From positions 124,001 through 188,000 of the forward strand of contig JAJAGP010000422.1 in NCBI GenBank assembly GCA_025084515.1: a stretch of DNA of 64,000 bases, given 5' to 3'. The notes below the pieces were generated by a model. That model was not told where the DNA came from, made no database searches, and saw only the letters and a list, made by a program, of their open reading frames with translations. The number at the start of each line of letters is the position of its first letter. Positions within the stretch are counted from its first letter, which is position 1. Positions 12,286-24,139 of this stretch are shown in pieces. The position numbers and the translations under genes were made by a program. The DNA comes from Ancistrus triradiatus (lineage: Eukaryota; Chordata; Actinopteri; Siluriformes; Loricariidae).

Positions 12286-12806
12286 TATAACCCCAAATCA
12301 GAAAAAGCTGAGACTTTGCTAAGGGCACTGACACAGCCCATACAATGGCAGACCCTGTTTTATGGACTTTCTGATCACAGTCTGGATTTTTGTCTTTGGT
12401 CCAGAGCTTTTTTGAATGCAACTCCACATTGCAGTGATTGGCAAAGGTTTTATGAATTAATCTCCTGCTCATGTGGTTCTATCAGTTATTGATGAATGAC
12501 GGTTTTTGATGCAGTGCTGTTTGAGGGATCGGAGATCACGCCTCTTCAGTTTAGGTTTGCGTTTTTTTACCTCATTACTAGTCCTAAATTGTCCCTGTCC
12601 CAACTCTTTTTGGAATGTGTTGCAAGCCTTAAATGCAGGAATGGATGTTTTTTAAGAAATAAAATGAAATTGATGAAACAGAACTTGAAATATCTTGGTT
12701 TATACTGTCTGCAGTGAAATAAATGTCTTAGTAACTGTAAGGTACACTGTATTTTTTAAATTTGCATTTTCCATATCGTCCGGACTTTTTCTGATTTGGG
12801 GTTATA
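12286..12806 (-). mobile_element. Internally deleted Tc1-family element with 'aaccccaaatcag' termini (about 520 bp)
   Basis: The left terminus 'tataaccccaaatcagaaaa' (12286) and right terminus 'tttttctgatttggggttata' (ending 12806) are inverted copies. Inside, minus-strand phrases match a fish Tc1-like transposase gene ('gatcggagatcacg', 12528-12541; 'gaatgacggtttttgatgcagtgc', 12494-12517) and the common 5' leader ('ttggaatgtgttgcaagcc', 12610-12628). Most of the transposase, including the catalytic core, is gone. A much shorter relative lies at 62165-62340. Confidence 0.8.
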
Positions 12807-13693
12807 TTTATTTTTCGGAAAATCCACATCCATGGCACTACATGCTACCAACATTAGGGAAACTGCAGCAGTAATTGATAGGGCATCAGTGTATTCCACT
12901 TTAATTCTGGAGATGTATAGTGACTGTAAAGTAGTCTCTGTACAAGTAGTGACCAGATATGTGGAATGCCATTTAGAAAACATAAATTATTATTACTCTA
13001 ATTTTCCACATTCTAAGCCCACCTTTTCCTGGCCATGGTTGTGGTTTATGGTTCTTTGACCACTTTGTCTAGAGAATACAGGCTTGGTAGGGGTCAATTT
13101 GGCAGCGCTAGAATATGAGTTCTCCGTCTTGTCTCCTCTCCCTCAGACACAGCCAGACATGCTTGCATGATGCCTGACATGGCTAGAAGGCACGGACAGG
13201 ACTTGAACCCAAGTCATTGCTTTGGTGGAATAGTGCTAAACTTAAAATGACACAATAATATAAGAGTAGTCTAATTTTACATTTTATTTAAAAACACTCT
13301 TAGTGAATGTTTAAAAAGCAATTATTGTTAAGGAGTTCTTAAGTGGTCATCTTCTTTCACTGTGGTATAAGTACTAGGTGACACAGGTTGAATTCCCTTA
13401 GTTACTCATGGTGACAATACATTGATGACACTAGACAAAAAAGTAGGCTGAGCTTAATAAATTAGGCAATGGCTACATTACACTCTAAAATGCTCACAAT
13501 ACTGGGCTCATGAATAAATTTGCCCACGAGTTAGCAATTTAACATTTGATAAAAATCATTGAAAGTGTAAACAATGCAAAGAAATGCACATTTTTGTATA
13601 AGCTTTTAAATAAAAACATTTAATCACAATTAAAAGAAATGAAAAGAAACAAAGGTTTAGAATTTGAAAATAAAATGCTGTATTGTAGCTTCA
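12807..13693. other. Mostly unassigned DNA; possible minus-strand tRNA-SINE remnant near 13180-13240
   Basis: Around 13200 the minus strand reads 'gggttcaagtcc', a good RNA polymerase III B-box, with 'tttagcactattcc' about 40 bases upstream of it, like the head of the SINE family at 13694-14219. The rest of the SINE is not recognisable. No gene was seen elsewhere. Confidence 0.35.
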
Positions 13694-14219
13694 TCATTCA
13701 TTCATTCACTTTCTATCTGCTTGATCCTAGACAGGGTCGTGTGTAAGGTACTGGACTGTGGACCACAGAGTCCAGGGTTCAAATCCCACCTGTGCCAATC
13801 TGCCACTGTTGGGTCCTTGAGCAAGACCCTTAATCCACAATTGCTTGGATTGTAAAACTGTATCAATTGTAAGTTGTTCTGGATAAGGGCGTCTGCTAAA
13901 TGTAAATGGTCGTGGGGGGAGCCAGTGCCTAGCCAGCAGCACAGGATGCAAGGCAAGAACAACCCTAGACAGGGTGCCAATTCATCGTAGGGCACATACA
14001 CTCACACACACTAGTGGCACTTTAGAGACAAAAGTTAACCTACCACGCATGTCTTTGGACTGTGGTAGGAAACCAGAGTACTCGGAGTAAACCCATGTAG
14101 ACACAAGGAGGACAGGCAAACTCCACACAGAAAGAATCAGACCACTCCACCTGGAATCGAACCTGGGCCTTCACACTGAGAGGCAACAGTGCGACCCACC
14201 GTGCCCCATGCCACCCTGC
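13694..14219 (-). mobile_element. SINE family 1 (tRNA-derived, 'gcacggtgg' head), interrupted by another SINE
   Basis: On the minus strand the element begins with a tRNA-like head ('ggcacggtgggtcgcac', B-box-like 'aggttcgattcc') near 14219 and ends in a (gaat)n-type tail at 13694. Flanking copies of tgtagcttca lie at 13684-13693 and 14220-14229, a perfect 10-bp target-site duplication. The family 2 SINE at 13742-13907 splits it. It is non-coding; mobilisation would have depended on a LINE reverse transcriptase. Confidence 0.92.
13742..13907 (+). mobile_element. SINE family 2 (tRNA-derived), nested inside SINE family 1
   Basis: The head has 'ggtactggactgtgg' and the B-box 'gttcaaatcc'; the body has 'ccactgttgggtccttgagcaagacc'; the tail is 'ggataagggcgtctgctaaa'. 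It is flanked by a perfect 7-bp duplication, ggtcgtg, at 13735-13741 and 13908-13914, inside the older SINE. The first bases of the head, including the A-box, are truncated. Confidence 0.93.
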
Positions 14220-14229
14220 TGTAGCTTCA

Positions 14230-16013
14230 ACACATCTTAAATAACTGAGTGAAAATATGAAAAATCCTATTTATTTCTGAAGAATGATAATTCAAAATAA
14301 TGTGTAATTTCCTTGTATAAAAAATTTTATGGAAGGAGTCTTATTCTAATGGGCACTGAGAGTGGCATATGCGTTTGTGAGTATGCCATATGATTGTGCC
14401 CTCTGATGTTAAGAAAATGCAATTACATTAGGTGGCAAAATAAACGAGAACTCATAATTCAACTTGATGATGAACATTGTCAAAATTTTCCATCATTACA
14501 CCTCTAGTGGGAAATGCAGTTGTGCTTCTGGACAATATTCAAGCAGTCTGGAATGCGTATCTTTCTTTATAGCATTTGTAACACCTGGGTCACAATCTGC
14601 TACTTTATCCAGATATTGACCTCAACTATGACTCACAAGTAGTCTTCATCCACAAAATAATATTCATGTAGTATTACATTGTATTGTCTTATTTTGTTGC
14701 CCTTCTCTCAGAAATGTATTTATGGAAAATCTCGTTACGAGAATACACAGTTCTTTTTTTGTGACTTGTGTATTGGACATTGTGTACTAAAAGTTACATC
14801 CTTCAGTATTGGAAATGACATCATTTGACCCTACGTTTGGGCTTTTGAGCTGTGGAGGTCTTCATAGGGAGAAGAGCTGGCTGCTTAGTGTGCTTGTGTT
14901 CAGTACTCCACACTCTTAATATGCTTTTACCAGAGACGTCAATCAGATAGAGAAGTACATGTGGTCTTTATTGGCCTGTCTATCATGAATCCTTAGTTCA
15001 TTTATTATGACAAATATTTCTCTCAAAATCATTCTGTGATGCTGGCTCAGTCACAGTCAACTATCTTTCCACAAGACTTCATACTGTATCCGCACATGCA
15101 CTGTCTTTGTCCAATGAAATATATAAATAACGCAATACTTTTTTATGGAGAGACAGTGGCAGACAGTTGCCTGTGTGTTATGAGTGTGGATCCTTCCATA
15201 GCCCAGGCAGGCAGGCAGTTTAAATTAATTATTAGTTTTATAGCAGCCCCTCAGGCCGTGCTGAGGCAGCTGAGCCCTAAAGGGGGCTAATCCGGCCCTG
15301 CTTTACAGAAAATCAATGCTGGCCTTTGGTGCTGGCATGCCATCCGGGTAGGGGGACACATGTCAGATAACTCCTGATTTTTTCATGAGGTGTATTTTGA
15401 AGTTGTAAAACCAATGGGAGGTAGCTGGAGGTGCTGAAAATGAAAAGAATATCCTGAAGTTATAAAAGGATGGCTGACTTTCTTGTTGAGGGGTCATACC
15501 AATGTTCCCAAAACATGAGCTGACTGGATAATACATTGTGCAACGTTGCTTAAATAGATTTTTGGTAAACTGTGTAAAGATCTATTCAATTCTTGATAGC
15601 AGTAAAATTCAGAGAAGCATTATTTGTTTCTATATCTGCTTAATTTGGTTTAGCGTCATGGGGTCACAGTAACAAAATTAACCCTGCTGAAAACAGCAAA
15701 GATCAGCATGCGTTATGGATGGTATGGTGGTCAACCAGCAAGACCATGCAAGTATGCAAGTTCACCAGTTAAATCAGCACCAGACCTGCATGAACAAGCA
15801 AAAAAAAAAAAAAAAACTACTTGGACCAAAATGGAACTTACATGGTGATTGACATCTTGCTGACTAACTGCAACACATTTGCTGGTATTTTGCTTTTATT
15901 ACCAGGGAATGTTATAGCTAGATCAGAGTTTTGAAGCCACTCATGAACAGCAGTGCTACAGTTCAACAAACATTTTGTGTATCACCAAATCTTGTAAAAC
16001 ATCCCAACCTTGG
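14230..16013. other. Unassigned DNA with an A-run and a possible MITE remnant
   Basis: A run of 17 A lies at 15800-15816. The stretch from about 15678 ('accctgctgaaaacagc', then several 'ccagca/accag' words) resembles one arm of teleost miniature inverted-repeat elements, but the other arm is not clear. No gene was seen. Confidence 0.4.
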
Positions 16014-16294
16014 GCTTCGCGTGAACTCTGCATGTCCTCCTTGTGTCTGTGTGGGTTTTCTCTGGGTTCTCTGGTTTCCTTCCACATTCCATGCGTGTTA
16101 GGTTAATTGGTGTTTCCGAAGTGCCCTTCATCTGTGAATGCATGATTGAGTGTGTGGGAGTACATGCCCTGTAATGGGTTGCCGCTCTGTCTGGGGTTGT
16201 TCTTGCCTTGAACCCTGTGCAGCCGGCTAGGCACCGGCATTCCTGTGACCCTGACTAGGATCAAGTGGATAAATCAATGAATGAATGAGTGAAT
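16014..16294 (+). mobile_element. SINE family 1, 5'-truncated
   Basis: The tRNA-like head is missing. The body starts near 'gaactctgcatgtcctcc' and includes 'ttccacattccatgcgtgttagg', 'ggttgttcttgcc' and 'gaccctgactaggatcaag', ending in a 'gaatgaatgag' tail followed by a short (att)n run. The 5' truncation is typical of LINE-driven retrotransposition. Confidence 0.85.
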
Positions 16295-16738
16295 TATTAT
16301 TATTATTTTAAAATAGTAAAAAAGAATCAACATTTGGGCAAGGATATAGGCCATGGAATTTAGTCACTAAGTATGACAGCCATGCTTTACCTCATAATCT
16401 GTAGTCATGTGCTTAATTTCAGCCTATGGCAGAGAAAATAAACTGATGGAAATTCTGAAACTCTAGGAGTACTTCAAATAATATAAAATAAAAAGAGTGA
16501 ATTTTTTTATTTTCTTTTTGCTTAACATTATCATGGATTTGAGGTATAGGTAGGAGTTCTGTTGGAGTAGTTCCTGAATATCTTGCACAAGAAAGTGATA
16601 CACACATGCTGTCAGGTGAATATTAGGCTTATTTGGCTAAAGGTAATTTGTTAACATTTGGAGTTTCATTTAGTTCATGGCCTTTTGAAAGCTTTGCATG
16701 GGCAATCACAAATAAAACATATTTTAGGTATATATATA
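16295..16738. other. Unassigned AT-rich DNA
   Basis: No repeat or gene recognised between the SINE tail and the next Tc1 element. The 3' end is a short TA run (16729-16738), which supplied the TA target. Confidence 0.55.
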
Positions 16739-18214
16739 CAGTGGGGCAAAAAAAGTATTTAGTCAGCCACTGATTGTGCAAGTTTTCCTACTTAGAAAAA
16801 TGAGAGAGGTCTGTAATTTTCATCATAGGTACACTTCAACTATGAGAGAAAAAATCCAGGAAATCACATTGTAGGATTTTTAAAGAATTTAATTGTGAAT
16901 TATGGTGGAAAATAAGTATTTGGTCAAGAAATTTGGTTCAACTCAATACTTTGTAACATGACCTTTGTTGGCAATGACAGCGGTCAAACGTTTCCTGTTA
17001 AGTCTCACCAGGTTTGCACAACAAACACTGTAGCTTGGTATTTTGGCCCATTCCTCCATTGCAGATTCTTCCTCTAGAGCAGTGATGTTTTGGGGCAAAC
17101 ACGGACTCATTTTTGCCACTCCTTTGTTGCCCCCGCGTTGTGTTTGAGGATCTCTTCGTCATGCTGGAAGACCCCAGCCACGTTTTCCATCCTTCAATGC
17201 TCCTCTCACTGATGGAAGGAGATTTTGGCTTAAAAATCTCACGATACATGGCCCCATTCATTCTTCCCTTAACACGGATCAGTCGTCCTGTTCCCTTTGC
17301 AGAAAAAACAGCCCCAAAGCATGAGGTTTCCACCTCCATGCTTCACAGTAGGTATGGTGTTCTTTGGGATTGTAACTCAGCATCCTTTTTCCTCCAGTTG
17401 AGTTTTTCCCAAAAAGTTTTATTTTGGTTTCATCTGACCACATGATATTCTCCCAATCCTCTTCTGGATCATCCATATGCTCTCTGCCAAACTTCAGACG
17501 GGCCTGGACATGTACTGGTTTAAGCAGGGGGACACGCCTGGCATTGCAGGATCTGAGTCCCTCTCGGCATAGTGTGTTACTGATGGTAGCCTTTGTTACT
17601 TTGGTCCCAGCTCTCTGCAGGTCATTCATCAGGTCATTCATCATTTTTGCTCACTGTTCTCATGATCATTTTGACCCCACGAGCCTCAGATCGAGGGAGA
17701 TTATCAATGGTCTTGTATGTCGTCCATTGCTCCCACAGTTGATTTATTCACACCAACCTGCTTGCCTATTGTAGATTCACTCTTCCCAGCCTGCTGCAAG
17801 TCTTCAATTTTCTTCCTGGTGTCCTTCAACAGCTCTTTGGTCTTGGCTTGATTGAGTTTGGAGTCTGCCTGTTTGAGGCTGTGGACAGGTGTCTTTTATA
17901 CAGATAATGAGATCAAACAGGTGCCATTAATACAGGTAACGAGTGGAGGACAGAAGACCTTCTTGAAGAAGTTGTTGCAGGTCTGTGAGAGCCAGAAATA
18001 TTGCTTGTTTGTGGGTGACCAAATACTTATTTTCCACTTGATTTACAATTAAATTCTTTAAAAATCCTACAATGTGATTTGCTGGATTTTTTTTTCTCAT
18101 TTTGTCTCTTATAGTTGAAGTGTACCTATGATGAAAATTACAGACCTCTCTCATCTTTCTAAGTAGGAGAACTTGCACAATCAGTGGCTGACTAAATACT
18201 TTTTTGCCCCACTG
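16739..18214 (-). mobile_element. Tc1-like transposon, family A (1,476 bp), internally deleted
   Basis: Both termini are clear ('cagtggggcaaaaaaagtat' at 16739 and 'tttttgccccactg' ending 18214), with TA flanks at 16737-16738 and 18215-18216. Compared with the copy at 3547, about 100 bp is missing near 17107-17115, and smaller gaps occur elsewhere. It lies against a diverged repeat fragment (18217-18260). Confidence 0.95.
16943..17850 (-). pseudogene. Tc1 transposase pseudogene, family A
   Basis: The minus-strand piece 17279-17644 has the second helix-turn-helix (T-K-A-T-I-S-N-T-L), the linker P-L-L-K-P-V-H-V-Q-A and the first catalytic aspartate in W-S-D-E-T-K-I-K-L-F. A second piece (16998-17339) lies in another frame. 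The deletion near 17110 removes the segment with the W-P-x-x-S-P-D-L-N-P motif and the third catalytic residue. The initiating ATG seen at 4746 and 54883 in sister copies is mutated here (near 17850). Confidence 0.9.
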
Positions 18215-18216
18215 TA

Positions 18217-18260
18217 AATGTGACAGGCACAGAATTGGTTATATGAAACTGATTGGCCAA
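18217..18260 (+). repeat. Short dispersed-repeat fragment, relative of 12213-12256
   Basis: 'aatgtgacaggcacagaatt' with 'ggttatatgaaactgattgg' matches the piece at 12213-12256 at most positions. Here it directly abuts the TA of the Tc1 element. Confidence 0.55.
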
Positions 18261-18514
18261 TCACCAGTTATGGCTGATCACACTCACTTTTTGACTTTCA
18301 TACTCTGTGCATTTTCGTCTTTATGTCTGAAGTCTGTTTTTATTCCTCAATTCCATGATTCCGTCCATATTCTTCACATCGTGGAAATCATAGGGCCTTA
18401 GTGTACAAATTAAGCTTCAACAAAATGCACTTATTAACAGAGCAATACCTTTTTCAGTACAATAAAATCATTTAATGAGGTACTTTTAATAGAAATAGCA
18501 TGTGCAAGCTTTTT

Positions 18515-18780
18515 TCTCATGTGCCAGGCAGGCAGATTCTGAATCTGTTTTACTCACAGCCATCTCTAGGGATTGCAGAGTATGGTCAGAAAAAGAAAAA
18601 ATGTACAGTGAGTGTCAGTTCTCTGGGTGAAAATACCTTGTTGATGCCAAAGGTCAGAGGAGAATGGCCAGTCTGGTTCAAGCTGATAGAAAGGCAACAC
18701 TAACTGAAATAACTACTCATTACAACCCAGACATGCAAAAGAGCATCTCTGAATGCACAACACATTGAGCCTTGAAACAG
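18515..18780 (+). mobile_element. Tc1-like transposon fragment (fourth family), N-terminal coding part
   Basis: The text contains the ordered phrases 'gtgagtgtcagttctctggg', 'gtcagaggagaatggccag', 'ttcaagctgatagaaaggcaac' and 'aagagcatctctgaatgcac'. These match the N-terminal helix-turn-helix region of a widespread fish Tc1-like transposase. The match stops abruptly near 18780 ('ccttgaaacagacc'), so the catalytic domain and both termini are missing. Confidence 0.75.
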
Positions 18781-20800
18781 ACCAGGTGTGTCTTTTTCCC
18801 ACAGTGCATCCTGCTGCCATCGCCTCCCCAGGTAACTGTGCACGTGTACTGACCATGCAGAAAATGGGACTCATTGGAACAGGTTACCTTCTTCCATTGC
18901 TACAAGGTCCAGTTCTTACACTCTCATACTCATTGTATTCACTTTCTATGGTGGACAGGGGTTAATATGGTAAGAATAAGCAGCTCCATACACATCAGGG
19001 GTGCTGCACTGTCTGTTGTGGTACATTCCTCCTATAACTAGCATTAAACAGGTCAGCGATTTGTACCACAGTGTATCTACTGTCCATTTGGATTCTTTTG
19101 TGCATCGATGAGCATTGGGCACCAACAAACTGTCGAAAGTTTGTGTTTTGTCCTTCCTTGGATGATTGTAGGTAGAACATATGATTACTTCATTTTACTG
19201 GCCAACTAAAACACTACACTTGTTATTTTCCTCCAGTGGAGCTGCAGTTAATTGTGTTGCCTAATACAAAGCCATTTTAGATGATAGGACATCTTGCACT
19301 TATTTTACCCTTGTCAACTGTAACCATTATGAATAAAGTGTAAATAAAACTTGCATGAACATTTGAGAAGTCCATTATGTTGTCAATTCCTAATTTACTG
19401 ATTGGTTTCTGGTTATAAAGTTCCGCCTCTTTGAGAAGTCCACCAACCATCATAAAGGGAAGCTGTGCCTCTACGAAAAATTCACTGTCCAATAAATGCT
19501 GAGATGATTAATTCTGTGTAAAATGCACCTGCCCACACTCCATTGACTGCCAGTGAAGTTTGGGCATCCTCCAAACAACATGTTCAAAGCTATGTGTCCG
19601 ATAAGGGTTGATCTTTTGTCCTATACTTTTAGCTAGCACACAATCATGTGGTAGGCACTCAGAGATGAACAGGCTTCAGTGAGTCTATTAGCTCGCTGTC
19701 TGGGGCTTCAAATTAGATTTTGAATGCAGGCTGTTCTATTCAGCAGAAGGAGTTTGAGTTTAATGAATGAACAGTGCAGTATTTGATCTTTTGATTTGCG
19801 AAATGTCAGATTCCACCAAGATTAATGATTCTAAAAGACACAAAATTGTCAAGATGCCACATTTTAATGAAATTGTAGGAGAAGCCTACAAAGTCTTGTG
19901 TAGTCAGTGAAATTATCTATTGTTGGTAGGTACTCACCACTGCTGGTAGCGAGCAGCCCCAAGACCCTTGTCATTTAGGAGATGCTCTGACTCCGTCATC
20001 TGGCCATAATGGTTTGTCCATTGTTTAAATTGCGCAAGTGTATTTACCTGAGCGTTTCCCTCACATCCAGCACGTAGACTGCGAGAACTGACTATTCAGT
20101 TACTGTCCCAGACCTTAACGTGTGCTGGTAATGTTCTAATGACATGTGTCAATGTTTTGTTTGCTCAATGTGCACTATATACTGTATGTAAGCTTTGTAA
20201 CCTCTAAAAATGCAAGCAATGCAAGCCTCCTCCAATGTTTAATTGGCAGCTCCCATAATTAACATCTTCTCGATCACCTGAATACATGGATGTAGCACTC
20301 ACTGTATTTAAAAAAAACGTTCAACTGAAGTCACAGGACCATGTGTATCCTTGAATATTGTTTTCATTAGAGCCAACAGATCATTCGGCATGCTGATATT
20401 ATTGGCCAATATGAGGTAATAGCAGATAAAACAGTATCAGTGTTTATAAGGGCTGATAAATTATCATTAAAAAAGAACTGGTGAGACAGAGCATGAATCA
20501 TTCATGTTATGAGTGTTGTCATTGCGCAATGTGTAGTTTGTCCAACAGGCGGCACATTGCAGTCCTCTGCACCCCAAAATGTATCAGTGGAGTCACTTAG
20601 TCCTAGTTAGTCATGCAGTATCTGTCTCAGTGTTGTGATCGAAAATGCGTATTATATGTAGGGCTCAGAACTAACCACGGTTTCAGATATCCATGGGAAG
20701 CCTTTGAATGTACCTGGCAGTATTTGTTAAACATTTAATAGATTATTTTAAGTTCATTTCACCCATATTTTTCTGAAGGGTCATATGTTCTGTATACAAT
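18781..20800. other. Unassigned unique DNA
   Basis: No gene or named repeat. Reading frames of 60-71 codons are not recognisable. The region near 20037-20110 has a more balanced composition and could be regulatory, but nothing specific is visible. Confidence 0.5.
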
Positions 20801-21110
20801 GGTTAACGTGGTCACCTCACAGCTCCAGCGTCACGGTTCAATCCAAACCTCGGACTCCACCAGTGTGGAGTTTTCCGTGTACTCCGGTTTCCTCCCACAT
20901 TCCAAAGACATGCATGTTAGGTTAACTGATGTTTATAAAGTACCCTTAGTGTGTGAGTGTGTGTATGATTGCTAGAGTGCATGTGTCCTGTGATGGATTG
21001 GCACCCTATCAAGGGTTGTTCCTGTCTTGCGCCCTGTACCACCGGCCAGGTACCATGCTTTCCTGAGATCCTGCCTAGGAGTAAGTTGATAAGACAACGA
21101 ATGAATGATT
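20801..21110 (+). mobile_element. SINE family 1 copy
   Basis: The tRNA-like head remnant 'ggttaacgtggtcacctcacagctcc' is followed by a B-box-like 'cggttcaatcc', then 'ccggtttcctcccacattcc', 'aaagacatgcatgttaggtt', 'gtgatggattggcaccc' and a 'gaatgaatgat' tail. No convincing target duplication was found, consistent with age. Confidence 0.85.
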
Positions 21111-21179
21111 GTCATGTTATCTTGGTGAGGACTCTTAAATAACTACAAAGAACAGTGTAGGGAACAGTGTTTTTATAGT

Positions 21180-21252
21180 ATGTAATTTTAAAAATCGGTA
21201 CTGGTTTATACCAATCAGTATCAATCTGAAGAATCCTATATCGGTCAGGCTC
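21180..21252. repeat. Possible hAT-type terminus
   Basis: 'atcggtactggtttatacc' and 'atcctatatcggtcaggctc' resemble the right end of teleost hAT-like elements. A possible partner 'gtagggctcagaac' occurs at 20658, which would place the SINE at 20801-21110 inside it. The inverted match is poor and no 8-bp duplication was read. Confidence 0.3.
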
Positions 21253-21259
21253 GACTTTA

Positions 21260-23562
21260 CTATATGAGCATACTTATTTCACTGGAACTGAGGTCTAACT
21301 GCGTGATGAAGCTGGACAGACCCTCAATCTGAGAATTACACAAAGCTCATAAAGTGTCTTAGGCCTGGCATGCCTTACGTGAGTCATGCTACTTTCCTTC
21401 CTGATCCTCTGTTGCCTGGCTGAAAGCCTTTTGGCAGCAGCTCCTATGGAGTTACTGTTATCCCATGGATGCATGCAGTGGATGTTTCTTTTAGCAGCCC
21501 AGGGAGAGCCCTCTCATTATCTCAGGGGAAGCCCTGCAGCACATCTGAAGGGAAGAATCCTACTAAATCCCAAAGAAGGCACATCTTAACCACCCTCTCC
21601 TTTCTTCTCCATGCCCCCTACCAGCCTCTGCAATCCTGGACACGTCCAGCATCTCTAATCCAGAACCATCATCCCTGCATGACAGCTTTGCCCAGGACAT
21701 ATCTGCTCCAAGGTATATCGATGAAAATATGATTTGTTGTCAAGCAGAGAATTTGGTGGTCTTATAACAATCTTCAACACTTGAAGGATTGAAAAAAAGA
21801 CTAATAAATGAATTATTGATTCATTAGAGACCATTAAGTAGGATGCATCAGCATACACAATATCCTGTAGATGATTTCACAATGGCCATATGCTTTTTAC
21901 TACATCCTAACAAAGTACTTTTTGTTTGGATATGAAGACAAATATGATGACCTGCCCTTGTTCATTGACGTTATTATCCACTGCTTTCTTCATAACAGAG
22001 TAAGAGAAATTGATTCATTATTCCCATCACTGTGAATCCATCTTTCACCCAGAGCAATGAATAATGGGCTAATGTCAAAATTGCTCCACCAAAATGAAGG
22101 GAAAAATCTCATTAATTGAATTTTAGGGAGTGATGCAACTCAGCATAGCTCTCCGTCTGATTCACTGTGGCCCATTGATCATTTTATATTTAGCTGAGTG
22201 TGTAAGAGATCTGGGTATTAAACAGGACTTTGAGTTTGTTCAGCTGGGCTGCTGTCTCCACATTTGAAATGACCGCTTTCCGTTGCAGTAAGAGGCTGAA
22301 TGAGGAATGATATCTGAATGAGATGGAGGAATGAGATATATAATTATTTTAATATGCTACAAAGCTGTGAGAGTGAATCTTGAGTGAGTTTGATGGGTCC
22401 CAGCTACAGGCAGACAGGACAACCTTGTGCAATACAGATGAGGATGTACAAAATATTGCATGGCTGTATTTCAAGGACCTTACAGATGTACTGAAATACT
22501 TTCTTAATTAACATGAACTGGACATCATTTCCTGTGATGAGTACCCTAGAGCTGCTCTTGCTTACAGGAGGGTGGAGTGTGGTGTGCAGCATGCTAGTCT
22601 TGTGGACACACGTTTATCCATTGTTTCAGGAACACATTCATAAGCACATGTGAGATTTTGGCCATCTGCAGTTTTGTGCTTATGTAGATTTATGATTTAC
22701 TATTGAATCTGACAATATTCGGATGATGGAGAGTTGAAATGCAAGCTTATCTGACATGTGAGTTATGGTTCTTCCAAAAAGAATATGTATGTAAATGTAT
22801 TTCCCCCTCAGCCGTGGATTCCTCTGTTTTGCTCAGCGTACCTCTGACTAAGAGTTGTGAGGCAGAATTCTTCAGGTTTATGGTGTACTTGCCAGCTTGG
22901 CAGCAGTGGTAGTATTTAAATGTCCATTTACAACCTTTAAACTGCAGGATCTTTTGAATAATGGATATTTACTTTCCTCACAGTTCATAGAACCATCAGA
23001 GTGACTTTAATAGCTCAAGTGGTAATATTAATGTTTGCTTATGAAGAAAAGGATTATTAGCATATCCGTCCGGTGCTTAATAGTGTGACATTGACTATCA
23101 ATGAGGTGTGCACATGCTAGGGGAATCGGATCAGTTCATAATTTTCCACTTTATTTGCTGTCATTTTCTAATGCAGCCGAGAATAAATTTCTGAGATCAG
23201 GCACGTCTGTAAATCTGACACAAGCAGCTTGTCAGTGAAAGTGTTGTTAACATCTTTTAGACAGTATATTTCCCTTCGCTGAACGTAGACTGCGCCACTG
23301 GCTGGGAAGTCGTTTTGGAGGGAGAGGGAGACTTGTTTGAGATGTGCATTTTAATCCTGGCCTGTTTAATGTTTGCCCCCTGACAATCTGAGCCAGACAT
23401 CATTTTAATGGCATGTACAGTGATAAAGCCAATAAAACGTCAAGATGATTGATAATATGAGCATTATGGCAATATGACTTTCCTGTCCGCCTCTACGCTC
23501 TAGATGATGGTTTCCAAATTGAATTCCATGCACACTTGTGTGTATGTCTGTGTGTATTAGTG
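21260..23562. other. Unique block, possible conserved non-coding DNA
   Basis: About 2.3 kb without any recognised transposon. Text such as 21980-22320 and 22890-23290 has moderate GC, few homopolymers and homeodomain-like words (for example 'ctcattaattgaat', 'cattgatcattt'). No exon was recognised. The functional claim is inference only. Confidence 0.25.
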
Positions 23563-23564
23563 TC

Positions 23565-23592
23565 GTGTGTGTGTGTGTGTGTGTGTGTGTGT
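23565..23592. repeat. (GT)n microsatellite
   Basis: An uninterrupted run of 14 GT units within a wider GT-rich tract (23535-23592). Confidence 0.97.
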
Positions 23593-23862
23593 ACACATGT
23601 ATGTCACATTTCTATGTATGTATGCATCTGACCACAAAATATTTATTTTTATTTTGTTAATATGTACAAGTGCCTAGAATTCTACACCCTTACATTGCAT
23701 TTTTGAAGGATTGATGCCCTTATCACTTGGTGAATGGTTTTATTGTAGTGAATTAGGCTTTTAATTACTTTCAGTATTACATATTAATGAAATAAACTCC
23801 AAGCTGCATGTTTCCTAAAATACATAACATTTTTTTCAATTAAACAAGTACATTAACTAAGT

Positions 23863-24048
23863 ACATTTACATTTACAGCATTTAGCAGGCGCCCTTATCC
23901 AGAGCGACTTACAATTGATATAGTATTACAATCCAAGCAATTGTGGGTTAAGGGCCTTGCTCAAGGACCCAACAGTGGCAGCTTGGCAGAAGTGGGATTT
24001 GAACCCTGGACCTTCTGGTCCATAGTCCAGTACCTTACCCGCTAGGCT
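23863..24048 (-). mobile_element. SINE family 2 copy
   Basis: Read on the minus strand it has the head 'ggtaaggtactggactatgg', the B-box 'ggttcaaatcc', the body 'ccactgttgggtccttgagcaaggcc' and the tail 'ggataagggcgcctgctaaa' followed by (tgtaaa)n. The 5' head is slightly truncated. A second copy in the same orientation starts 92 bp away. Confidence 0.9.
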
Positions 24049-24139
24049 TATTTTAAAAACTTCTTAAATGGTTATGAGAGTCTGCAGAGCACTGAAATAT
24101 CATTAATGTCCCCATACCATAGCTTTTGACCAAGCTGCA

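Noticed and set aside
13702..14001. Minus-strand frames of 74-99 codons at 13702-14001 and 75-123 codons at 30148-30538
   Set aside because: They run through SINE family 2 sequence; the same peptide recurs at both sites and at 47477-47743 because the SINE is repeated, not because it is a protein.
15180..15300. Possible hAT-type terminus 'cagggccggattagc' on the minus strand near 15300
   Set aside because: No matching opposite end and no 8-bp duplication were visible.
15678..15856. Complete MITE with 'ccctgctgaaaa' ends
   Set aside because: Only one plausible arm is seen; the second arm and a target duplication could not be found, so it is only mentioned in the surrounding region.
23405..23596. 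63-codon minus-strand frame beginning M-Y-T-H-T-H-T-H
   Set aside because: It is translation of the GT microsatellite.
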